Made by a program: the position numbers and the translations under genes. From an uncultured Aliterella sp. (GTDB taxonomy: Bacteria; Cyanobacteriota; Cyanobacteriia; Cyanobacteriales; Chroococcidiopsidaceae), in assembly GCA_905479905.1 (NCBI GenBank), contig CAJQOK010000542.1:1-6219 (forward strand): a stretch of DNA of 6,219 bases, written 5' to 3'. The notes below the pieces were generated by a model that made no database searches, had not been told where the DNA came from, and was given only the letters and a program-made list of their open reading frames with translations. Shown here in pieces: positions 1 through 6,051 of this stretch (position 1 is the stretch's first letter; each line of letters opens with the position of its first letter).

Positions 1-856
1 GACTCAGCAAGCCAATAAACCAGCCTACCCAAGCCGAGCGGACTAAAGATAGTAAAAAAGCTAAATAACCCACTACTGAGGCTGGAACGCGCAGAAAATT
101 ATCATTAGTAAGTAGGATCAACAACCCTGCCAGTACAACATTAGCAAAAGGCCCCGGAGAATTCATTGTACTAAATACTCGAATACCCAGGGGTTCCGGC
201 GTACCATTAGTCAGCAACCTCGTTTGAACAATCCAAAACCTATCCCATTCTGGGGCTACTAAATACTGCACAATACCATAAATGCCTGTAACTAGCAGTC
301 CCCACATAAAAGTAGTTTGTAAAATCTGCCGATATTTAGGATAGCTTCGCCAGTTTACAAACAAATGAAAACCAAAAACTACTGGAGTTAACCAGTCTAA
401 AAGCGCTCTTAGAGATACCAGTAGGGGATTTTTAACCATACCGATTAAAAAACCGTAAATTACGCCAACAATTGCGATCGCAAGCGGCAATCCGCCCATG
501 CGATAAGACCGAGGGAGGTATTGAATAAAGGTAATTAAAGTAATTAGCGTTACCAAAAATGGCGCAGTTAAAATTATTCCACTACCATCCCAACCACTGC
601 GATAATCGATTACGCGACGGAGCCAAGGGGTAATAAACCATAGCCACCATGTAAAACTCACATACATAGTGGGATACTTCCCAAATAAAAATAAGCCCAC
701 CCCTAAAGATCCTAGGGGAAACAGCAAGCGCAAAATACTACCTGCTCCTGCCAAAACAGCAACCGCAGAAAAAATAATTAGCCCCAAAATTGCGATCCAA
801 GCGTGTAAAGCTGGCGCACTGGGATAGGTGCGAACGGAAGAACTACTTGCACTCAT
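1..856 (-). CDS. O-antigen ligase/polymerase-like membrane protein (WaaL/Wzy type), N-terminal part, runs off left edge
   Basis: Translating the minus strand from the ATG at 854-856 gives an open frame of 285 residues that leaves the window without a stop. It begins MSASSSSVRTYPSAPALHAW and is then strongly hydrophobic. Likely membrane segments lie near residues 20-40, 42-58, 62-80, 94-111, 122-141, 152-168, 181-200, 236-250 and 257-284. Two motifs suggest the Wzy_C/O-antigen ligase family: an R-V-F-S-T-M-N-S-P-G-P-F-A stretch at 226-238, and S-L-V-R-S-A-W-V-G-W at 270-279, whose Arg273 matches the conserved Arg before the large periplasmic loop. Known members join undecaprenyl-linked glycans to each other or to an acceptor on the outer side of the inner membrane. 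The periplasmic loop and C-terminal half lie outside the window, so ligase and polymerase cannot be told apart. It follows the GT2 gene by 70 bases. No clear Shine-Dalgarno sequence precedes the ATG. The family call rests on my own motif reading. Confidence 0.8.
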   Translation of the reverse strand, partial: MSASSSSVRTYPSAPALHAWIAILGLIIFSAVAVLAGAGSILRLLFPLGSLGVGLFLFGKYPTMYVSFTWWLWFITPWLRRVIDYRSGWDGSGIILTAPFLVTLITLITFIQYLPRSYRMGGLPLAIAIVGVIYGFLIGMVKNPLLVSLRALLDWLTPVVFGFHLFVNWRSYPKYRQILQTTFMWGLLVTGIYGIVQYLVAPEWDRFWIVQTRLLTNGTPEPLGIRVFSTMNSPGPFANVVLAGLLILLTNDNFLRVPASVVGYLAFLLSLVRSAWVGWFIGLLS

Positions 857-869
857 ATATTTACAGGTT

Positions 870-915
870 TAAAAATTTTTATAACTACCGTCATGAGTCA
901 TTTATCTATGACGGT
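870..915 (-). other. Intergenic stretch with an 8-bp inverted repeat and an A/T palindrome
   Basis: Between the GT2 stop and the ligase-like start, ACCGTCAT (887-894) and ATGACGGT (908-915) form a perfect 8-bp stem around a 13-base loop. A perfect 12-base palindrome TAAAAATTTTTA follows at 870-881, ending 14 bases before the ligase ATG. In the minus-strand RNA the stem is not followed directly by a U run; the nearest run of five U starts about 11 bases later. A classical intrinsic terminator is therefore not supported. It could be an mRNA processing or stability hairpin, a leaky terminator, or chance. Confidence 0.3.
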
Positions 916-926
916 TAAATACATAT

Positions 927-1769
927 TTATTTGCCTAAAGCGCTTTCTTGAACTGGTAAGTTTTTACTGGGAGTGTCTTTATATATGCTTTCAGGAGGAT
1001 GGAGCATACGCCCCGCCTGCTGCATTTCCCACAGCTTGGCATAGCGCATAAATTCGCTAGTAGCTTGCAATACCGCGTGAATAGTTCCCCGCGTACCTAG
1101 CCAAATACCGCCTTTGGCAATATAACACCACAAAAACCTTAAAATTGGTCTAATCAAAATTTTTAATCCACTAGAGCGGACACCTTTATCGTTGAGTACT
1201 TCTGCTTCAATGGTGGCATAACGATTGAATACTGTAATATATTCATCCATCATGTACCCGCGCCAGTGGATAAGAACGCCTTGAAGGGGAATACTTCTAC
1301 CAGGAAATATAATCTCCTCATGAACTTTCATGCTCATATCGTAGGCACTACATCGGCGGTTGAATAGGCGAACAAAACTTTTTCTTTTGGCGGGTCTAGA
1401 TACATTAAAGAGTAAAATTCCATAAAAATCACCCCGCCTGTCTAAAGAATAAGCATCGCGTTCATCCATTGGACGGCTCATAACTTCTTGAATTGACTGA
1501 GCTAATTGGGGCGTAACAATTTCATCGGAGTCTAGGAACATCACCCAATCATTTTTAGCAACTTCCACGCCTTTATTGCGCTGTCCCGACCAGCCGAGCC
1601 ATTTTTGCTCGTATACTCTAGCGCCAAGAGCAGTGGCAATTTCACGAGTTTGATCGGTGCTATTAGAATCAACTACTAGCACTTCATCAGCCCAGCGCAC
1701 GCTATTGATGCAGCGCTCTATAAATTCTTCCTCATTCAAAGTCAATATGATTACTGTTAATCCTGGCAT
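927..1769 (-). CDS. Family 2 glycosyltransferase (WaaE/KdtX-like), 280 aa
   Basis: This is an inverting GT-A glycosyltransferase that would transfer a sugar from a nucleotide donor to a lipid-linked or core oligosaccharide at the cytoplasmic face of the inner membrane. The N-terminus opens with the typical strand and nucleotide-binding segment (VIILTLNEEEFIERCINSV, residues 6-24). D-S-N-S-T-D-Q-T follows at 34-41, the Q-R-N-K-G segment at 63-67, and the metal-binding D-S-D at 80-82. V-H-E at 149-151 is typical of the lipopolysaccharide core WaaE/KdtX branch. The C-terminal region, about 203-235, is hydrophobic and rich in aromatic and basic residues, suggesting membrane association. The length fits the family. 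The ATG at 1767-1769 has only a weak GAG nine bases upstream, and the gene lies 34 bases after the GT4 gene, consistent with co-transcription. Donor and acceptor sugars cannot be read from the sequence. The family is secure; the WaaE-like subgroup is inferred. Confidence 0.92.
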   Translation of the reverse strand: MPGLTVIILTLNEEEFIERCINSVRWADEVLVVDSNSTDQTREIATALGARVYEQKWLGWSGQRNKGVEVAKNDWVMFLDSDEIVTPQLAQSIQEVMSRPMDERDAYSLDRRGDFYGILLFNVSRPAKRKSFVRLFNRRCSAYDMSMKVHEEIIFPGRSIPLQGVLIHWRGYMMDEYITVFNRYATIEAEVLNDKGVRSSGLKILIRPILRFLWCYIAKGGIWLGTRGTIHAVLQATSEFMRYAKLWEMQQAGRMLHPPESIYKDTPSKNLPVQESALGK

Positions 1770-1803
1770 ACGGAAGCGCTCTTTGTTTGAACTTTTTGTT
1801 AAA

Positions 1804-2991
1804 TTACGCTAATAGCACTTGACGCACTTGCTGGGCGATTTTGTGCCAGTCAAAGTTATCTGCTGCATACTGACGACAATCGGCTCGTGCTGGCAGAGTT
1901 ATTTCTCCCATGACAATGGCGGCTAGTAGATCGCAAATCGCCTTTGTTTCCTTAGAATTGGCAATCAAATTTGGAGAAAAGGGGGCGATAACTTCTGGCA
2001 TCCCACCAACGGGCGTACACATTACCGGAGTTCCCGAAGCTAAAGATTCTAATAAGGTTAGCCCAAACCCTTCTAAAGACTGGCTGGGCATCACGGTTAA
2101 GTCGGCGGCCTGGTAAGCTAGGGGCAACTGGTCGTCGGGTAAAAAACCCAAGAATTTAACGTGATCTTCTAGCCCCAATTCTACAACCTGTTGGGCTAGA
2201 GTAGCTTGCATTGACCCTTTGCCTGCGATCGCCAGCCATACTTGGGGCGCTATAGTTTTAATCGTCGCTAAGGCATCTATCAACTTATCTAAGCCCATCC
2301 GATTTACTAACCGCCTGGGTGTAAACAAAATAAAATGCTCTTGATTCCAGCCTAGTTGAGTACGGGCTACGGAGCGCGATAAATTCCCTTTAAAGCGAGT
2401 TAAATCGACTCCCCCAGGAATTACATGAATTTTTGCTTCTGGAACTTGATATTCTTGGTGGAGAATCTGACCAAAAGCTTTACTTAAGACAATAAAGCGA
2501 TCAGCGCGGCGATAAACTTGCTTTTCGACTAACCACTTTTTCAAAAATACCTCTATTGAATTTGCTCCTTCTGCCTTACTTTCTAAAGCCCAAGGGCCAT
2601 GAAAAGTAAACGTTACAGGTACTTGATCGGGCAATTTGCTCAGTATTGGCAAACTGTACAAGGCAAAATGTAAGTTGATGGCATCTAACGGCGTTGCGTC
2701 CCCACTTAAAAAATTGCGCCGCGTATCCTGCATCCTTTGCCACAAAGAGCTATCAGGAGATGCTAAGTTGATTAATTTAACAGGAAAATTGCCCTGAACA
2801 CCGCCCAAATTAGGTAAATCGGGGTCAGTTTCTGGCAATCCCAAGGCATACAAATCGACTCGATCTTGGGCTGCGGCTAAATGATAGGTAAGTTCGTAGA
2901 CGTAGCGATCTAATCCTCCCGGTGTTTGGGGAAACCACCCTAGTCCAACGCAAGCAATATGTGCAGGCGCTATAGCCATTTGTTTAGGCAT
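1804..2991 (-). CDS. Family 4 glycosyltransferase (GT-B fold), 395 aa
   Basis: This is a retaining GT-B glycosyltransferase with the full two-domain layout. The N-terminal acceptor domain, about 10-200, carries the glycine-rich loop P-G-G-L-D-R-Y-V-Y-E-L (24-34), a conserved F-H-G-P-W (130-134) and the linker motif I-P-G-G-V-D (191-196). The C-terminal donor domain has P-R-R-L-V-N-R-M-G-L (225-234), I-A-G-K-G (255-259), the F-L-G-F-L-P segment (280-285) and the EX7E signature with Glu307 and Glu315 in E-G-F-G-L-T-L-L-E. P-V-G-G-M-P-E-V-I follows at 327-335. All key positions are present and the length is normal. It probably adds a hexose to a growing surface glycan, but the donor is not readable. 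The start is either the ATG at 2989-2991 or Met5 at 2977-2979; neither has a convincing ribosome binding site. It is separated from the SDR gene upstream by 79 bases, the largest gap in the window. Confidence 0.93.
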   Translation of the reverse strand: MPKQMAIAPAHIACVGLGWFPQTPGGLDRYVYELTYHLAAAQDRVDLYALGLPETDPDLPNLGGVQGNFPVKLINLASPDSSLWQRMQDTRRNFLSGDATPLDAINLHFALYSLPILSKLPDQVPVTFTFHGPWALESKAEGANSIEVFLKKWLVEKQVYRRADRFIVLSKAFGQILHQEYQVPEAKIHVIPGGVDLTRFKGNLSRSVARTQLGWNQEHFILFTPRRLVNRMGLDKLIDALATIKTIAPQVWLAIAGKGSMQATLAQQVVELGLEDHVKFLGFLPDDQLPLAYQAADLTVMPSQSLEGFGLTLLESLASGTPVMCTPVGGMPEVIAPFSPNLIANSKETKAICDLLAAIVMGEITLPARADCRQYAADNFDWHKIAQQVRQVLLA

Positions 2992-3070
2992 AGGTAAGTT
3001 AAATAGCTGACAAATTATTATTTTTGAGTAGCAGTACCGCCCCCTAGTGCTTAAACTTTAACATTTTTGA

Positions 3071-3817
3071 TTAAGTTTTCTGAAAAGGTCTAATATTAAT
3101 GTCGGTAACTTCTGCTGTGCGCGGCATATTTAAAGCATTAATTACTACCGTTGCGACATCTTGCGGTTGTAGCAACCGTTCGCTTTGATATAACTTACCC
3201 TCCATTTTATGAATAGTGGCTTGTCTTGGGGTAGCAGTGCGTCCAGGATATACGCTTAAAACCCTCACCTGCTCGGCGTTTACTTCTTCTCTCAAACTAT
3301 CAGCGATCGCTTTTAAGGCGTGCTGAGTTGCGGCAAATTGCCCAACTTTGCCTGCCGGACGCATAATCACACTAGAGTTAATAAATACTATTTGTCCTTG
3401 CTGCGATAGCACCATAGGTAATAAAGTTTGAGTTAATAAGTAGGGAGCGCGGACATTAGCTCGATACTGTAAATCAAGATCGGCAATATTAGCGGTTTGC
3501 AGCTTTCCGGGAACATATACCCCCGCACAGTGAACCAAAATATCCACCGTGTTACCAAAATCGGCTTGAATGCGAGTCTTTAGTTGTTGTATATCGGAGT
3601 CTACAGTCAAGTCAACGGCATAACTCACTACTAAAGAGCTAGTTTTTTGGGCAACTAAGGCAGTTTCTTCTAAGTTGGCTAAATTCCGTCCTACCAAGCC
3701 TAGCATTGCACCTTCTGCCGCCAAACCAAGCGCGATCGCTTTGCCAATCCCGCTACTTGCTCCAGTAACCACTGCAATTCGATCTTTTAAAGCTATTTTT
3801 GCCGTCATTTCGCTCAA
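3071..3817 (-). CDS. SDR-fold protein lacking the catalytic Tyr and Lys, 248 aa
   Basis: This is a classical-length short-chain dehydrogenase/reductase with a Rossmann fold. The cofactor motif T-G-A-S-S-G-I-G is at 18-25. Arg44 after the second strand suggests NADP(H). H-C-A-G at 96-99 replaces the usual NNAG, the structural Asn is N121, the catalytic-type Ser is S148 in I-N-S-S, and Y-P-G-R-T-A-T-P is at 190-197. The YxxxK site that should lie 13 residues after S148 reads F161-A-A-T-Q165; the codons are TTT at 3335-3337 and CAG at 3323-3325. Ordinary redox catalysis is therefore doubtful. It may be a cofactor-binding pseudoenzyme, a partner subunit, or an enzyme with altered chemistry. The TTG start at 3815-3817 overlaps the upstream gene's TGA by four bases (TTGA). 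An in-frame ATG at 3806-3808 would give 245 residues. Two HIP1 sites lie inside it. The fold is secure; the function is unknown. Confidence 0.9.
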   Translation of the reverse strand: MSEMTAKIALKDRIAVVTGASSGIGKAIALGLAAEGAMLGLVGRNLANLEETALVAQKTSSLVVSYAVDLTVDSDIQQLKTRIQADFGNTVDILVHCAGVYVPGKLQTANIADLDLQYRANVRAPYLLTQTLLPMVLSQQGQIVFINSSVIMRPAGKVGQFAATQHALKAIADSLREEVNAEQVRVLSVYPGRTATPRQATIHKMEGKLYQSERLLQPQDVATVVINALNMPRTAEVTDINIRPFQKT

Positions 3818-5139
3818 ATTTCCTTTAATAGATCGTGTTTTAATAAAGCGATCGCTGCTTTATTAATTACATTAAAAGCCATACCCGATCTTTGCGCCAT
3901 AGCTAATAAACTATGTTCGCCATCTGCCAAATTTAGCACCCATAGTATAGCTAGCTCATTTAGTGCTTCCTCAGCTTGTCCGCCAACGGCTCGATACAGA
4001 CCTCTTTTCCCTAGCCTTGGTTCGCATTTAGGATTTTGGTTCAAGTAAGTTTTATTATTTTCTAGAATTTGTAAAATTGACAAACATTGAGTATACGAAT
4101 CCGCTACATACTCTGGTTTCACAAATTCTAAATTATCTGCCGAAGTGTGGTATTCCGGGAAACTACCATGGGGCGATCTCATAAAACAACCCACCGCCAA
4201 ATTAAACCCCGGCGAACAATATTGTCTTTCGTCATAGCCATAGGGAAAGAAATCAATTACTTCATATTCTTTGCCCGAATTTGCTAATACATATTCAGCA
4301 ATCTTGTCAATCTCTGCTTGACCTTGACGGCTTCTTTTATAAGTAAACTTGCCCCCATCGCCTACACAAGTTAATACCAAACCATGTTTAATATTAGAAA
4401 CTTGGGCTTCATTGCGGCATAGCCAAGTAACAGAGCCAATTGTGCCAGGAATAAACAAAAATCGGTAAGAATAATGCAGAGATAGCTTGCTCAAGTGTTG
4501 AGCTAAAAACACAGCAACCGAGATTCCCGACAGATTATCATTGCACAAAGAAGGATGACAGCTATGGCAAGAAATCAAAACTTCTTCCGTAGTTTCTCCG
4601 GCAATAAAATACTCTCCATAGGTTAAATGACCAGCTTCTAAGGAAGAATCAATAACTACCTCATAGGTTTCTCCGTCTTGCAACTCTAGGTATTGTTCAT
4701 GAGTTAAACAAAATCCCCAACTTTCTTTGTAATAAGTAGTTCGATAAGGAATCCAACTGGGGTAATCGGGCAACGTAAATAAATGTTCTTTTAACTCCGT
4801 TAACGACATTTTTTGATTAACAGGAACGCTGTAATTAACAACGTGCAAATTAGAATTATTAAAATCTACAATTTTTTCACCCTGTGAGTTTTTAATATAA
4901 GCATCTTTAATATTCCATTCCTTTGGCACAGTCCAATCGTATACTTCTACTCCTGTCGGCACTTCATGAACTTCAAGCGGAATATGCTCTTTAATAATAT
5001 TTAAAGTTTCTCTAAATCCATCCCCCGTAATACTGCGACAGATTGGATACAATCTTGTTATTAACTGATACATATCTCGCCCAATATCATCAGCTTTGTT
5101 GCGTGCAACATCTAAATCTTTAACGCTATCTACAATCAT
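3814..5139 (-). CDS. M28 aminopeptidase-like protein with C-terminal winged helix (DUF4910/DUF2172 type), 441 aa
   Basis: The sequence matches a family of metallo-aminopeptidase-like proteins (Pfam DUF4910/DUF2172, as I recall it) often found in surface-glycan clusters. An N-terminal helical segment with Y-P-I-C-R-S-I-T-G-D-G (31-41) is followed by the M28-like core. Candidate metal ligands are His195 in C-H-P-S and Asp201 in N-D-N-L-S-G (200-205), Glu304 in Y-D-E-R-Q-Y-C-S-P-G (302-311), and His331 in E-Y-H-T-S-A-D-N (329-336). From about 380 to 441 the protein is helical, ending like a winged-helix domain (A-L-L-K-H-D-L-L at 431-438). There is no signal peptide, so it acts in the cytoplasm. 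Hydrolysis or formation of an amide on a sugar or lipid-linked intermediate is possible, but no substrate is established. The ATG at 5137-5139 has AGGG with a five-base spacer. Its stop overlaps the SDR start, tying the two together. Confidence 0.85.
   Translation of the reverse strand: MIVDSVKDLDVARNKADDIGRDMYQLITRLYPICRSITGDGFRETLNIIKEHIPLEVHEVPTGVEVYDWTVPKEWNIKDAYIKNSQGEKIVDFNNSNLHVVNYSVPVNQKMSLTELKEHLFTLPDYPSWIPYRTTYYKESWGFCLTHEQYLELQDGETYEVVIDSSLEAGHLTYGEYFIAGETTEEVLISCHSCHPSLCNDNLSGISVAVFLAQHLSKLSLHYSYRFLFIPGTIGSVTWLCRNEAQVSNIKHGLVLTCVGDGGKFTYKRSRQGQAEIDKIAEYVLANSGKEYEVIDFFPYGYDERQYCSPGFNLAVGCFMRSPHGSFPEYHTSADNLEFVKPEYVADSYTQCLSILQILENNKTYLNQNPKCEPRLGKRGLYRAVGGQAEEALNELAILWVLNLADGEHSLLAMAQRSGMAFNVINKAAIALLKHDLLKEI
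3821..3824 (-). promoter_or_regulatory. Shine-Dalgarno-like AGGA bearing on the SDR start
   Basis: On the minus strand AAAGGAAAT precedes TTG-AGC-GAA-ATG. The AGGA lies 3 bases before the TTG and 12 before the ATG, so neither spacing is ideal. The start is ambiguous between 3817 (TTG, four-base overlap with the upstream stop) and 3808 (ATG, five-base gap). In both cases translation is probably coupled to the upstream peptidase-like gene. Confidence 0.45.
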
Positions 5140-5144
5140 TTTTA

Positions 5145-5148
5145 CCCT
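5145..5148 (-). promoter_or_regulatory. Shine-Dalgarno AGGG for the M28-like gene
   Basis: On the minus strand AGGG is followed by a TAAAA spacer and then the ATG at 5139. It is the best-placed ribosome binding site in the window and supports the annotated start of the M28-like gene. The other genes here have weak or no visible Shine-Dalgarno sequences. Confidence 0.6.
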
Positions 5149-5177
5149 AATTAGTTAATACAAAAATCCCTAACTCT

Positions 5178-5192
5178 CCGCTTTTAGCGCGG
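5178..5192 (-). other. Short GC hairpin between nucleotidyltransferase and M28-like gene
   Basis: CCGC (5178-5181) and GCGG (5189-5192) pair around a seven-base loop in the 61-base gap. On the minus strand a TTTTT run occurs 11 bases after the stem. The stem is only four base pairs, so this is at best a weak terminator or attenuator-like element and may be chance. Confidence 0.2.
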
Positions 5193-5200
5193 TTATTTTT

Positions 5201-5989
5201 CTATGCTTTATTCGCTGCATCGCGAACAGCGCGAACTAAATCTTCAGAAGTACCAATATCAAGAAAACTACCATTTTCAAATACCTCAACCTCTACCTTT
5301 AAACCGCTATCAATAGCTGCTTGAATCACATCATTAATTAAAACTTCCTGCAACGGCACAATTGGCTGATTAGCTAAATATTGGTGCAAAAACTCCGTAA
5401 AACTTGGTATCCAAGCCGCCGTAAACCAGCTATAACGCAAAGTGCTTTGTGAGGGTTTATCTACCACAAGACTAACGCAGCCATCGGCATCAAAATCAAC
5501 CATTCCGCCTTTATGAGGTTGGTCAAAAGGGACAACACCCAAAACCAAATCTGCCTCGCTATCGCTAAGGTGTCCTAGCAATCGGACAAAAGCATCTTGA
5601 GGTTGAAAAATAATATCAGGAAAACCTAAAGTAACTACCGCATCTTGCACAAACTCATAAGCGCGATTTAGAGTGTAAGGAACGCCAAATAGCGAACTTA
5701 CAACTAAATAGCCCAAATTCATATCTACTAGCGTTCCATCCCCCAAGTAAGCTGGAATATCCCACTTATTTGAGCGCAAAAGTAAGTAAGCCTTACGAAT
5801 ACCAGCTAGGCGCATACTTTCTAGCAAGTAATGACAAACTACTTTGGGGCGCAAACTACCATCGGTTGCCACCCGAAAACCAATCGGATATAACTCTTTG
5901 CTACCAGGTAAAGGAGAAATGCGCTTTCCTTCTCCGGCGGCGGGAATCAAACCGATGGCGCTTTGAATATTGTAATTTTTAATTGCCAT
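5201..5989 (-). CDS. RmlA-like sugar-phosphate nucleotidyltransferase, 262 aa
   Basis: This cytoplasmic enzyme would condense a nucleoside triphosphate with a sugar 1-phosphate, giving an NDP-sugar and pyrophosphate. The nucleotide-binding signature is L-I-P-A-A-G-E-G-K-R (14-23), with Lys31 in S-K-E-L-Y-P-I-G (30-37). This differs from the usual P-K pattern of glucose-1-phosphate thymidylyltransferases. About ten extra residues (38-47) precede the K-V-V-C-H-Y-L-L-E helix. A metal-binding Asp is likely at 125 (G-F-P-D-I, 122-126) and another at 244 (F-L-D-I-G-T, 242-247). V-D-K-P at 176-179 matches the E-K-P sugar-binding segment. The length is close to short RmlA-type enzymes, with no left-handed beta-helix acyltransferase tail. 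The ATG at 5987-5989 has no clear ribosome binding site. It heads the run of complete genes here and is the likely supplier of the activated sugar. The base and sugar used are not readable. Confidence 0.87.
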   Translation of the reverse strand: MAIKNYNIQSAIGLIPAAGEGKRISPLPGSKELYPIGFRVATDGSLRPKVVCHYLLESMRLAGIRKAYLLLRSNKWDIPAYLGDGTLVDMNLGYLVVSSLFGVPYTLNRAYEFVQDAVVTLGFPDIIFQPQDAFVRLLGHLSDSEADLVLGVVPFDQPHKGGMVDFDADGCVSLVVDKPSQSTLRYSWFTAAWIPSFTEFLHQYLANQPIVPLQEVLINDVIQAAIDSGLKVEVEVFENGSFLDIGTSEDLVRAVRDAANKA

Positions 5990-6028
5990 GAGTTACCAGA
6001 AAGTAATAATGCGAAGCTCTGCGTGTGC

Positions 6029-6048
6029 GCAAGCGCGATCGCACTTGC
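6029..6048 (-). repeat. Intergenic hairpin built around a HIP1 site
   Basis: GCAAGCGC (6029-6036) and GCACTTGC (6041-6048) flank GATC and include the HIP1 palindrome GCGATCGC at 6035-6042. In minus-strand RNA the arms pair over all eight positions, with one G-U pair, giving a stable stem with a GAUC loop. It starts four bases after the stop codon of the upstream partial gene. No U tract follows, so a standard terminator is not indicated. Together with the GC-rich bases at 6011-6030 it may be a small dispersed cyanobacterial repeat. Confidence 0.5.
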
Positions 6049-6051
6049 AGC

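Noticed and set aside
1910..2116. 68-residue plus-strand open frame
   Set aside because: It lies wholly inside the GT4 gene on the opposite strand, over its conserved EX7E region, and shows no recognisable protein features; it is a shadow of that gene.
927..2991. Assignment of the GT2/GT4/ligase trio to the hormogonium polysaccharide (hps) locus
   Set aside because: Similar enzyme types occur there, but motif reading alone does not separate them from many other cyanobacterial polysaccharide clusters, so no hps symbols were given.
3020..3060. Possible terminator in the gap between the SDR and GT4 genes (GC-rich run near 3037-3046)
   Set aside because: Only a four-pair stem with a mismatch can be drawn and no U tract follows directly; it is too weak to call.
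3675..3866. 63-residue plus-strand open frame
   Set aside because: It is antisense to the SDR N-terminus and the end of the M28-like gene, both strongly supported, and has a low-complexity composition.
5770..5982. 70-residue plus-strand open frame
   Set aside because: It is antisense to the nucleotidyltransferase signature region and has no family resemblance.
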